Source: Gelidibacter salicanalis
GTDB lineage: Bacteria; Bacteroidota; Bacteroidia; Flavobacteriales; Flavobacteriaceae
Assembly (NCBI RefSeq): GCF_016469035.1
Contig: NZ_JAEHJZ010000026.1
Coordinates: 1 to 64,000 of the forward strand
DNA length: 64,000 bases
Direction: 5' to 3'
Shown here: positions 8,770 to 16,863 of the stretch, piece after piece
How positions within the stretch are numbered: the first letter of the stretch is position 1
Layout: the number at the start of each line of letters is the position of its first letter
The notes under the pieces: generated by a model
What the model saw: only the letters and a program-made list of their open reading frames with translations
Database searches by the model: none
What the model was told of the DNA's origin: nothing
Made by a program: the position numbers and the translations under genes

Positions 8770-9960
8770 ATGAGAACCGCATATATAGTAAAAGCATACA
8801 GAACTGCTGTTGGTAAAGCGCCCAAAGGTGTCTTCCGATTTAAAAGGACTGACGAGCTCGCTGCCGAGACCATTCAGTACATGATGAAAGAATTGCCTAA
8901 CCTCGACAAAAAACGTATTGACGATGTTATTGTGGGTAATGCAATGCCAGAAGGCGCACAAGGCTTGAACATGGCTCGATTTATTTCGTTAATAGGCCTT
9001 GATAGTGTGGATGTACCTGGTGTTACCGTCAATCGTTTTTGCGCTTCAGGCATCGAAACCATTGGGATTGCTACAGCAAAGATTCAAGCAGGCATGGCCG
9101 ATTGCATCATTGCAGGTGGTGCCGAAAGCATGAGTGCTGTACCGATGACCGGATTTAAACCAGAATTGAATTATGATACCATAAAAGCTGGTCACCCTGA
9201 TTATTATTGGGGAATGGGAAATACGGCAGAAGCAGTTGCCAACCAGTTTAACGTCTCTCGTGAAGATCAGGATGAGTTTGCTTACCATTCGCATATGAAA
9301 GCTCTAAAAGCACAAGCCGAAAATCGCTTTCAAAATCAGATCGTGCCTATTACTGTGGATGAAACCTATGTGGATGCCAATGGCAAGAAAGCCACAAAAT
9401 CTTATACAGTAACTAAAGATGAAGGTCCCAGAGCTGGCACAAGTTTAGAGGCACTCGCCAAACTACGTCCAGTATTTGCCGCCAACGGAAGTGTGACCGC
9501 AGGAAATTCATCACAAATGAGTGATGGTGCTGCCTTTGTAATGATTATGAGTGAAGCCATGGTGAAAGAATTGAATCTGGAGCCCATTGCGCGATTAGTC
9601 AATTATGCAGCGGTAGGTGTTGAGCCTCGAATTATGGGAATTGGTCCTGTTAAGGCCATTCCGAAAGCATTAAAACAAGCAGGTTTAGAACAAAAAGATT
9701 TGGAATTAATTGAATTGAATGAGGCTTTTGCTTCTCAGTCCATTGCTGTCATCAGAGAGCTCAATCTAAACGCAGACATCGTTAACGTGAATGGTGGTGC
9801 AATTGCCCTAGGTCACCCATTGGGTTGTACAGGTACAAAATTATCGGTACAGTTATTTGATGAAATGCGCCAACGCAACATGCAAGGTAAATACGGTGCT
9901 GTCACGATGTGTGTAGGTACAGGTCAGGGAGCTTGTGGAATATTTGAATTCCTTAAGTAA
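8770..9960 (+). CDS. fadA: Acetyl-CoA C-acyltransferase (thiolase)
   Basis: Thiolytic cleavage of 3-ketoacyl-CoA to acetyl-CoA and a shortened acyl-CoA, the last step of beta-oxidation. The 396 residues are full length. The nucleophilic cysteine lies in VNRFCASGIETIG (about residue 93), the His in NGGAIALGHPLGCTGTK and the second catalytic Cys in MCVGTGQGACGIFEF near the C-terminus. Genomic position after the FadJ-like gene and before the acyl-CoA dehydrogenase supports a degradative thiolase rather than acetoacetyl-CoA synthesis. The gap to its upstream neighbour holds a hairpin repeat that may alter operon expression. Confidence 0.92.
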   Translation: MRTAYIVKAYRTAVGKAPKGVFRFKRTDELAAETIQYMMKELPNLDKKRIDDVIVGNAMPEGAQGLNMARFISLIGLDSVDVPGVTVNRFCASGIETIGIATAKIQAGMADCIIAGGAESMSAVPMTGFKPELNYDTIKAGHPDYYWGMGNTAEAVANQFNVSREDQDEFAYHSHMKALKAQAENRFQNQIVPITVDETYVDANGKKATKSYTVTKDEGPRAGTSLEALAKLRPVFAANGSVTAGNSSQMSDGAAFVMIMSEAMVKELNLEPIARLVNYAAVGVEPRIMGIGPVKAIPKALKQAGLEQKDLELIELNEAFASQSIAVIRELNLNADIVNVNGGAIALGHPLGCTGTKLSVQLFDEMRQRNMQGKYGAVTMCVGTGQGACGIFEFLK

Positions 9961-9969
9961 TTAGAACAT

Positions 9970-10385
9970 AGAGTAGAGAAAATAGACAAGAGACTTTTAT
10001 AATGGGGGTTAGAAAACGTCATAATTATAAAAATTTGAAAATTTGGTCTTTAGGATTGGAAATTGCAAATGATATTTCTGACCTATTGGTAGAGTTTCCA
10101 AAACACGAACGTTATGATCTAACTTCTCAATTGAGTAGGTGCTCTGTTTCAATACCAAGTAATATTGCTGAAGGATCCGCAAAAACTGATAAGTCATTTA
10201 GCAACTACCTGGATATATCTTTAGGGTCTTCCTTTGAATTAGGAACTCAATTATTAGTAGCCAAACACAGAAAATATATAAACGAACAAAAATTAAAAAC
10301 GCTAGAAGAAAAAAATAGAAGAATTCCAAAGGATGACCATGGGATTTCAAAATGGACTAAATCAATAGTCTATTTTCTCTACTCT
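9970..10385. repeat. Perfect 18-bp inverted repeats flanking the S23-type gene
   Basis: AGAGTAGAGAAAATAGAC at 9970-9987 is repeated exactly, in inverted orientation, at 10368-10385. The repeats enclose only the S23-type ORF; the right copy starts on the last base of its stop codon. Further A/G-rich sequence on the left and T/C-rich sequence on the right extend the pairing imperfectly. The layout is that of a small cassette inserted between thiolase and acyl-CoA dehydrogenase. Confidence 0.75.
10002..10368 (+). pseudogene. Four-helix-bundle S23 (23S rRNA intervening-sequence) protein, frameshifted
   Basis: The first about 104 residues (HNYKNLKIWSLGLEIANDISDLLVEFPKHERYDL, then SQLSRCSVSIPSNIAEGSAKTDKSFSNYL) are the S23/IVP four-helix-bundle family, also related to Avd of diversity-generating retroelements. 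An A7 tract at 10309-10315 puts the frame out. With six A's the end reads EEKIEEFQRMTMGFQNGLNQ and stops at 10366-10368, the family's normal length. The longer frame running to 10523 into the next gene is an artefact of this shift. It is either a real recent mutation or a sequencing error in a homopolymer. No function in fatty-acid metabolism is expected. Confidence 0.8.
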
Positions 10386-10411
10386 TTTCTCTCTTTTCTT
10401 AAACAAAAAAC

Positions 10412-12217
10412 ATGGAAACACAACAAGAAAAAGAAATACTACGCGGGGGTCAATTCCTCGTTAAGGAAACGAAATGCGAAGACATTTTTACGCCGGAAGA
10501 TTTTAATGAGGAGCAAAAAATGATGCGCGACTCAGTTATTGAGTTTAATGACCGTGAGATTATTCCGCACAGAGACCGTTTTGAAGCTAAAGATTATGCA
10601 CTGACAGAAGAAGTGATGCGTAAAGCAGGAGAAATGGGATTCTTAGGGGTTGCAGTTCCTGAAGCTTACGGCGGATTGGGTATGGGATTTGTGTCTACCA
10701 TGATTGTTTGCGAATACATTTCAAGTGGCACTGGATCGTTCAGTACAGCCTTTGGAGCGCATACCGGAATCGGAACCATGCCAATTACACTCTACGGAAC
10801 TGAAGAACAAAAACAAAAATATGTTCCAAAATTAGCGACTGGCGAATGGTTTGGCGCGTATGCATTAACAGAGCCTGGTGCGGGATCTGATGCCAACTCT
10901 GGTAAAACCACCGCTACTTTATCTGAAGACGGAAAATCTTATAAAATCAACGGACAAAAAATGTGGATCTCCAATGCTGGTTTCTGTGATTTGTTTATTG
11001 TATTCGCACGGATAGAAAATGATAAAAACATCACTGGTTTTATTATTGAAAAGGATCTTAATAATGGCATTTCTTTAGGTGAAGAAGAGCATAAATTAGG
11101 AATTCATGCATCCTCAACAAGACAAGTGTTCTTTAGTGATACTGTTGTTCCTGTTGAAAATATGCTAGCCGGTCGTGGTGAAGGCTTTAAAATTGCCATG
11201 AATGCATTAAATATTGGCCGTATTAAATTGGCTGCCGCCTGTCTTGACTCTCAAAGAAGAATTACCACCTCTGCCGTTCAATACGCTAATGAACGCAAGC
11301 AATTCAACACCCCAATTTCCGACTTTGGAGCTATTAAGTTAAAATTAGCGGAAATGGCAACCAATTGTTACGCCGGTGAATCAGCATCATACAGAGCTGC
11401 TAAAAACATTGAAGACCGTATTGCACTCCGCCAAGCGGCGGGTAACTCACATCAAGAAGCGGAATTGAAAGGTGTTGAAGAATACGCTATCGAATGTTCT
11501 ATCTTAAAAGTTGCCGTTTCTGAAGATGTCCAGCATTGTGCTGATGAAGGTATCCAAATTTTTGGAGGCATGGGCTTTTCTAAGGACACGCCTATGGAAG
11601 CTGCTTGGAGAGATGCACGTATTGCAAGAATTTATGAGGGCACCAATGAGATCAACAGAATGTTATCTGTGGGCATGTTGGTCAAAAAAGCGATGAAAGG
11701 CCATGTAGATTTATTAGGTCCTGCACAAGCAGTGGCTGATGAGTTAATGGGCATTCCTTCTTTTGACGCACCTGATTACTCTGAGTTATTTGCAGAAGAA
11801 AAAGAGATGGTGGCCAAACTTAAGAAAGTCTTCTTAATGGTTGCTGGTGCCGCAGCTCAAAAATTTGGTGAAAAATTAGATGACCAACAACAATTGTTAT
11901 TGGCTGCATCTGATATTCTGATCGAAATTTATATGGCAGAATCGACTATTTTGAGAACTGAGAAAAATGCAAAACGTTTTGGTGAGGCATCTCAAGAGAT
12001 TCAGATCGCAATGTCTAAATTATACTTATACAACGCTGTTTCTATAGTTGAGAAAAACGGTAAGGAAAGCATTATTTCATTCGCTGAAGGAGATGAACAA
12101 CGTATGATGCTGATGGGTCTGAAACGTTTTGTAAAATACACGAACTACCCGGATATCGTCGATTTACGTAAAGCAATTGCTGAAAAAGTTAAATCGGAAA
12201 ATAAATATAGTTTCTAA
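10412..12217 (+). CDS. Acyl-CoA dehydrogenase, long (ACAD9/VLCAD-like) form
   Basis: FAD-dependent alpha,beta-dehydrogenation of acyl-CoA, the first oxidation step of the pathway. The 601 residues exceed the usual about 380 because of a C-terminal extension (about residues 430-601) typical of VLCAD/ACAD9-like enzymes. Motifs: ALTEPGAGSDANSG (FAD/substrate loop, about 153-166), HASSTRQVFFSDTVVPVENML, and RIYEGTNEINRML (about 409-421) carrying the probable catalytic Glu. It ends the fad operon and is followed by a terminator. The 194 bp before its start are occupied largely by the frameshifted S23 gene and its right-hand repeat. Confidence 0.9.
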   Translation: METQQEKEILRGGQFLVKETKCEDIFTPEDFNEEQKMMRDSVIEFNDREIIPHRDRFEAKDYALTEEVMRKAGEMGFLGVAVPEAYGGLGMGFVSTMIVCEYISSGTGSFSTAFGAHTGIGTMPITLYGTEEQKQKYVPKLATGEWFGAYALTEPGAGSDANSGKTTATLSEDGKSYKINGQKMWISNAGFCDLFIVFARIENDKNITGFIIEKDLNNGISLGEEEHKLGIHASSTRQVFFSDTVVPVENMLAGRGEGFKIAMNALNIGRIKLAAACLDSQRRITTSAVQYANERKQFNTPISDFGAIKLKLAEMATNCYAGESASYRAAKNIEDRIALRQAAGNSHQEAELKGVEEYAIECSILKVAVSEDVQHCADEGIQIFGGMGFSKDTPMEAAWRDARIARIYEGTNEINRMLSVGMLVKKAMKGHVDLLGPAQAVADELMGIPSFDAPDYSELFAEEKEMVAKLKKVFLMVAGAAAQKFGEKLDDQQQLLLAASDILIEIYMAESTILRTEKNAKRFGEASQEIQIAMSKLYLYNAVSIVEKNGKESIISFAEGDEQRMMLMGLKRFVKYTNYPDIVDLRKAIAEKVKSENKYSF

Positions 12218-12248
12218 ATTTCTGACTAACATAAATTTGTTAACTAAG

Positions 12249-12281
12249 AAAAGCCAATTCATTAATTTGAATTGGCTTTTT
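12249..12281. terminator. Bidirectional terminator between convergent genes
   Basis: A 12-bp perfect stem AAAAGCCAATTC / GAATTGGCTTTT with an 8-bp loop, A-rich on one side and T-rich on the other. It can stop transcription of both the acyl-CoA dehydrogenase (+) and the BlaR1-like gene (-). Confidence 0.85.
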
Positions 12282-12301
12282 GATTGATGAAAATTGATAG
12301 T

Positions 12302-13720
12302 TTAGTTGGTTTTAAGCGCTCTGATTTTCAATAGACTTTCGTATAGTGACTTCGCGATAGATTCTTGATGATTGTTACTGGTTAAGATCGCTTTATCTTT
12401 ATCATTTGTAATAAATCCGAGTTCCAATAATACTGCCGGACATTCCACATTTTTTAGAATATAGAACCCTGCAACATTTATTTTACCGCGATTAGAGAAT
12501 TGATTTAACTGGTTTTCGACAAGAATTTTACTGTATGTATAAGAAGATTCCTGATAATTGCTTTTATCATAATAAAATCCCTCCACCCCACTAATATTGG
12601 AATCTTGATGGGCGTTAGAATGTAAACTGATCACTAAATCTGGATTGACTTGATTTATAAAACGTACCCTTTCAGATAAGTTTAAGGATTCATCGTTAGT
12701 TCTAGTTTCAATGATTTTGATTTTTTGATCGCTGTACGCGGCTAGTCTATTAGATATTTGAAGAACAACATCTTTTTCAATAAGGTTACCTGAATCTGTA
12801 CCACCGTGTCCAGCATCAACTACAACGACCAATTGTGGTTTGCTGTCTTTGAAAGAGCTTAAAGTGAAAATTGCTGCAAATAGCGTCAAGGCGATTAAAG
12901 ATTTAACTGTTCGTTTTAGTACTGATGATTTTGATTGATGTAACATGATGAGTCTGGTTTTTATATGATTAAAATTAAATCCGCTGGTAAAAGGCATTGG
13001 GCCATAGTTATTTCCTGAATAAATAATAGTGTTAGAATAGGTTGTAATATCTACTCCTGATTGAATGACCTGATCATCTGCTATGAATTCGTGATTTTCC
13101 CGAATCTGCCGTCTATAAAGCCACACAAAAGGATTGAACCAAAACACACAATTTAACAACTCAATAATCAGAATATCGAATGTATGCCACTGTTTTGAAT
13201 GGATCATCTCATGTTGAAGGACATTCTTCGCATAGGCTTCGTCTGCCAATTGTTTTGGGTCAATAAAGACATAATTAAAAAAACTTGAAGCATTCTGTTG
13301 TTCAGCAATCCCCACCAATTTTAAACCACCAATAGTCTTGTTGCTATTTTTGGTCAGCTTAATAATCCGAAAAAAATTAAGTCCATATCTTACCAAAAGC
13401 ACTAACAGGACAATGAAATAGCTTGACACCAAGAGGTTGTTGAAAGAATTGTCAGCCTTTTCCACTGTTTCCACAGTTCTCCCAGTAAGCAAATCTTCTG
13501 AAATTATTGCACTATCATCGGATTGAAAATTTATTTCAGGTAGACTTGGAATAGTATTAAAAAGCTCGACCTCCATAATAGGTGCTAGCAAACTAAGGAC
13601 GAGGGATGTTAATAGGAAAAATCGATTAAACTGAAACGTTTTTTGATTTTTTAGAAACAAACGATAGACTAAAAAAGAACATCCTAAACTGACTATGGTA
13701 TAAACGATATAATGGATCAT
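12302..13720 (-). CDS. BlaR1/MecR1-type M56 metalloprotease fused to N-acetylmuramoyl-L-alanine amidase
   Basis: N-terminal M56 membrane protease: hydrophobic segments at about residues 5-22, 34-50 and 95-115, zinc motif HEMIH (His170) with the downstream Glu in NHEFIADD, and a fourth hydrophobic segment at about 275-290. In classical BlaR1 the next domain is a periplasmic penicillin sensor. Here it is a complete Amidase_3 domain (about 300-470) with zinc ligand and catalytic residues in VVVVDAGHGGTDSG, TRTNDESLNLSERV, VISLHSNAH and VLLELGFITN. So the protein probably senses or trims peptidoglycan outside and cleaves the BlaI repressor inside; that signalling route is inferred. Its ATG shares a base with the BlaI stop codon, giving an operon. 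Confidence 0.85.
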   Translation of the reverse strand: MIHYIVYTIVSLGCSFLVYRLFLKNQKTFQFNRFFLLTSLVLSLLAPIMEVELFNTIPSLPEINFQSDDSAIISEDLLTGRTVETVEKADNSFNNLLVSSYFIVLLVLLVRYGLNFFRIIKLTKNSNKTIGGLKLVGIAEQQNASSFFNYVFIDPKQLADEAYAKNVLQHEMIHSKQWHTFDILIIELLNCVFWFNPFVWLYRRQIRENHEFIADDQVIQSGVDITTYSNTIIYSGNNYGPMPFTSGFNFNHIKTRLIMLHQSKSSVLKRTVKSLIALTLFAAIFTLSSFKDSKPQLVVVVDAGHGGTDSGNLIEKDVVLQISNRLAAYSDQKIKIIETRTNDESLNLSERVRFINQVNPDLVISLHSNAHQDSNISGVEGFYYDKSNYQESSYTYSKILVENQLNQFSNRGKINVAGFYILKNVECPAVLLELGFITNDKDKAILTSNNHQESIAKSLYESLLKIRALKTN

Positions 13721-14100
13721 TATTTTTTCTTTTGATCGATTTTTTGTTTGACTAATTCCTGGAGTTCTTCTAATTCTTCCATACTAAAATCGGCATTTTT
13801 GGTAAAAAAAGAGGCGAACTGAGACGTAGAATCATTAAAAAAATGAGTAATCATGGTTTTCATTTGTGAAGCGAAGTATTCATTCTTTTTAAGAATAGGA
13901 AAATATTCCTTGTCACGCCCTAACCTATTAAAGCCAATGTAATTTTTATCACACATTCTACTCAGCAAGGTCGAAACTGTTGTATATGCAGGTTTAGGCT
14001 CTGGAAAAAGATCTATAATATCTTTCATAAACCCTTTGTTGAGGATCCATAGATATTTCATCACTTGTAGTTCGGTTTTATTTAATTGTTTTATATCCAC
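13720..14100 (-). CDS. BlaI/MecI-family transcriptional repressor
   Basis: A 126-residue winged-helix repressor (LNKTELQVMKYLWILNKGFMKDIIDLFPEPKPAYTTVSTLLSRM) with the BlaI cleavage and dimerisation region C-terminal. The most upstream start is GTG at 14100; no ATG fits. It is the partner of the overlapping M56-amidase gene, which is expected to inactivate it on signal. A palindromic operator with TACA/TGTA cores lies 15-30 bp upstream and overlaps a -7 box, so the pair should be autorepressed. The usual output genes (beta-lactamase) are not nearby. Confidence 0.9.
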   Translation of the reverse strand: MDIKQLNKTELQVMKYLWILNKGFMKDIIDLFPEPKPAYTTVSTLLSRMCDKNYIGFNRLGRDKEYFPILKKNEYFASQMKTMITHFFNDSTSQFASFFTKNADFSMEELEELQELVKQKIDQKKK

Positions 14101-14114
14101 AAATATAGTTTTAA

Positions 14115-14130
14115 TACTACAAATGTAGTA
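14115..14130 (-). promoter_or_regulatory. BlaI-type operator over the -7 box of the blaI-M56 operon
   Basis: Perfect palindrome TACTACAAATGTAGTA (7-bp arms, 2-bp centre) with the TACA/TGTA cores known for BlaI/MecI operators. On the minus strand it contains TACATTTG (14120-14127), an exact TANNTTTG -7 box for blaI, so repressor binding would occlude the promoter. It also lies in the upstream region of the divergent gene at 14191. Confidence 0.75.
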
Positions 14131-14190
14131 ATATAAATTATATATGCAAGTTTAGATTGAAAAATTATATCTTTATGAAAATGAATTTCT

Positions 14191-15492
14191 ATGAGATCCT
14201 CTTTTTTATTCCTTTTAAGTTTTAACTATATATTTAGTTTCGCACAGCCTAATACAGAAGTTTTTCTATTTGATTTGAATGGTGCTAATGGAACTTTTAA
14301 AGTGTCAAATTTTAAAAATATTTCTAACAACGACGGTTATGACAATCAGCCTTCGTTCATGGATAATGGAACGATATTATATGCTGGAACTCGAAATGCC
14401 CAAACAGACATCATCAAATACAACCTCAACTACGGATTAAAAACTTGGATTAGCTTTACGGAAGGTGGCGAATATTCACCCTTAAAAATTCCAAATCAAA
14501 ATGCCGTGTCGGCAATTCGATTGGATCCTGATGGAAAGCAGCACCTGTATCGTTACGATTTAAAAACAATCACCAATGAAGTTCTCATTAAGGACCTAGT
14601 AATTGGCTATCATGTGTGGGCTGGCCAACATCAAATCGTTTCTGCTGTTTTAGAGGATGATGGGCTCTCATTGTATATTTCAGATTTAAGAACCAAAGAA
14701 AATAAAAGAGTGGCAACGAATATTGGTAGGTCGTTACACCAAATTCCTAATACGGATTTGATTGGTTTTATTTCTAAAAACACCTCTGGTATATCAGATA
14801 TCAAATCGTTCAATCCTATAAACGGTGCCATCAAAACTATTGCGAGAGCACTTCCAAATAGTGAGGACTTATATTGGCTCACAGTGAACAGCATATTAAT
14901 GCCCAAAGATGATGTTATTTATAAATTAGATACAAAGAGCACTATAGGTTGGACTGCAGCTGTCTCTTTAAAAGAGTTTGAGATTATCAACCTTACCCGA
15001 TTAGCGATCAGTCCTGACGGGACAAAGCTGGCCATTGTGGGCGAATTAAGTGATCAAGCAATTATGAACACAAGCGTTTCTGACCAACCCTTGGCCCCAA
15101 CCCTTGAAAACATCAAGTGGATTGCTGGCAATTGGAAAGGAGAGGCGTTTGGCGGACAAACCGAAGAAAACTGGAGTGAACCTTCAGGAGGTTCAATGAT
15201 GGCGACGTTTAAATTAATCGATAACGGTACTGTGGTCTTTTATGAGATCGAAATCATTCGGGAAGTTGAGAACAGCTTGATGTTACAGCTAAAACATTTT
15301 GGCAATGACCTTAAAGGCTGGGAAGAAAAAGATGAGACCATCGATTTTCCATTAAAGGAAATCACACCAACCAAAGTTGTTTTTGAAGGCATGACCTTCG
15401 AGAAAATAAGTGAAAATGAAATGAATATTTACGTCGATATTAAGCAAGATGATGGCAGCATTAAAAATGTAAAATTCAATTATACAAAATAA
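14191..15492 (+). CDS. Secreted beta-propeller (TolB/PD40-like) protein with C-terminal DUF6265 domain
   Basis: The N-terminal Sec signal (MRSSFLFLLSFNYIFSFAQ) is followed by propeller-type repeats (about residues 25-290; phrases such as NDGYDNQPSFMDNGTILYAGTRNAQTDIIKYN and AISPDGTKLAIVGE). The last about 130 residues (LENIKWIAGNWKGEAFGGQTEENWSEPSGGSMMATFKL to VKFNYTK) look like the small DUF6265 lipocalin-like domain, normally a separate protein. It is divergent from the blaI operon across a 90-bp gap with the BlaI operator and is followed 30 bp later by two peptidase genes. Function unknown; exported. Confidence 0.75.
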   Translation: MRSSFLFLLSFNYIFSFAQPNTEVFLFDLNGANGTFKVSNFKNISNNDGYDNQPSFMDNGTILYAGTRNAQTDIIKYNLNYGLKTWISFTEGGEYSPLKIPNQNAVSAIRLDPDGKQHLYRYDLKTITNEVLIKDLVIGYHVWAGQHQIVSAVLEDDGLSLYISDLRTKENKRVATNIGRSLHQIPNTDLIGFISKNTSGISDIKSFNPINGAIKTIARALPNSEDLYWLTVNSILMPKDDVIYKLDTKSTIGWTAAVSLKEFEIINLTRLAISPDGTKLAIVGELSDQAIMNTSVSDQPLAPTLENIKWIAGNWKGEAFGGQTEENWSEPSGGSMMATFKLIDNGTVVFYEIEIIREVENSLMLQLKHFGNDLKGWEEKDETIDFPLKEITPTKVVFEGMTFEKISENEMNIYVDIKQDDGSIKNVKFNYTK

Positions 15493-15522
15493 AAACAGAT
15501 CTAATTCCCTAAAAAAACTAAT

Positions 15523-16860
15523 ATGAATTATATTTTAAACTATAGTCTTGCCTTGTGTTTCTGTGCGAGTCTAAATGCACAAACAGATCAAAAAATCTAC
15601 GATATTATTGATGGTGTTTCTGCGGAGCGCATTGAAAAAGATGTTCAAACCCTTGTTAATTTTGGTACCCGAAACACGTTTAGTGATACTGTGTCTAATA
15701 CCCGTGGGATTGGTGCCGCCCGACGTTGGATAAAAAAAGAATTTGAAACCATCTCCAAGACCTGTAATAATTGTTTGGATGTATCCTACCAAAAGGATTT
15801 TGTAACCAAAGAAGGCAACAGTCGCGTGCCTCACGACGCTTGGATTGTTAACGTGCTGGCCGTTCAAAAAGGCAGCAAATATCCTAACCGCTATATCATT
15901 ATGAGCGGCGATATTGATTCGCGCGGCAGTGACACAATGGATTTCACCACAGATGCTCCAGGTGCCAATGATAACGCTTCCGGAATGGCGGGCACCATTG
16001 AGGCGGCTCGTGTCTTATCAAAATATAAATTTGAAAGCAGCATTATTTACGTAGGGCTATCCGGAGAAGAACAAGGGCTTTTTGGCGGTGCTGGCTTAGC
16101 TGCTTATGCTAAAGAACAAGGTTGGGACATTATTGGAGTTCTCAATAATGACATGATCGGAAATATTGAAGGTGTTGATGGGGTCATTGACAACCGTGCC
16201 TTTAGAATTTTCTCTGAACCCGTCCCTCCTACTGAAACTGAAAAAGAGCGTCAAATGCGCCGTTTTTATGGTGGGGAAGTCGATGGTATTTCACGTCAAT
16301 TGGCACGCTATGTGCATAAAACCACACAAACCTATATGCCGGAAATGAACCCAATGATGGTGTATAGATTGGATCGCTTTGGTCGTGGAGGCCATCATCG
16401 TCCTTTCAACGATTTAGGTTTTCCTGGCATCCGAATTATGGAAGCTCACGAAAATTACACTCAGCAACATCAAGATATTCGCACTGAAAATGGCATCACT
16501 TATGGAGACACCTTTGAACACGTTAATTTTCCATATGCTGCCAAACTAACCACGGTAAACGCCATAAATTTGGCTAGTTTGGCATTAGCGCCGCCACCAC
16601 CTAAAATGGTTGCCATTGGGGGCATTGTAGAGGCCTCAGCTAAATTAAAATGGGATTCTGTTGAAGGCGCTAAAGGCTACAAAATTTATTGGAGGGATAC
16701 AACCTCCCCAACTTGGGACCATTCTAGATACGTTGAAAATATTGAAGAATTCACCCTCAACGGAATTGTCATTGATAATTACTATTTTGGTATTGCTTCT
16801 GTAGGGCCTGATGGCCATGAAAGCGTGGTAGTGTTCCCAAATTCAATTTTAAGAAACTAA
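15523..16860 (+). CDS. Secreted M28-family zinc aminopeptidase
   Basis: A signal peptide (MNYILNYSLALCFCASLNAQ) precedes an M28 peptidase domain. Metal ligands appear in APGANDNASGMAGTIEAARVL (Asp), LSGEEQGLFGGAGLA (Glu-Glu) and VLNNDMIGN (Asp), with a further His near FEHVNFPYA. The C-terminal about 90 residues (AKLKWDSVEGAKGYKIYWRDTTSPTWDHSRYV) form a fibronectin-III-like domain. Probably removes N-terminal residues from peptides in the periplasm or outside. It lies 3 bp before the M1 peptidase gene, so the two are co-transcribed. Confidence 0.88.
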   Translation: MNYILNYSLALCFCASLNAQTDQKIYDIIDGVSAERIEKDVQTLVNFGTRNTFSDTVSNTRGIGAARRWIKKEFETISKTCNNCLDVSYQKDFVTKEGNSRVPHDAWIVNVLAVQKGSKYPNRYIIMSGDIDSRGSDTMDFTTDAPGANDNASGMAGTIEAARVLSKYKFESSIIYVGLSGEEQGLFGGAGLAAYAKEQGWDIIGVLNNDMIGNIEGVDGVIDNRAFRIFSEPVPPTETEKERQMRRFYGGEVDGISRQLARYVHKTTQTYMPEMNPMMVYRLDRFGRGGHHRPFNDLGFPGIRIMEAHENYTQQHQDIRTENGITYGDTFEHVNFPYAAKLTTVNAINLASLALAPPPPKMVAIGGIVEASAKLKWDSVEGAKGYKIYWRDTTSPTWDHSRYVENIEEFTLNGIVIDNYYFGIASVGPDGHESVVVFPNSILRN

Positions 16861-16863
16861 ATA

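Noticed and set aside
10369-10523. C-terminal extension of the S23 frame into the acyl-CoA dehydrogenase
   Set aside because: Created by the A7 frameshift; the residues (low complexity, Lys-rich) match no family and overlap a conserved gene start.
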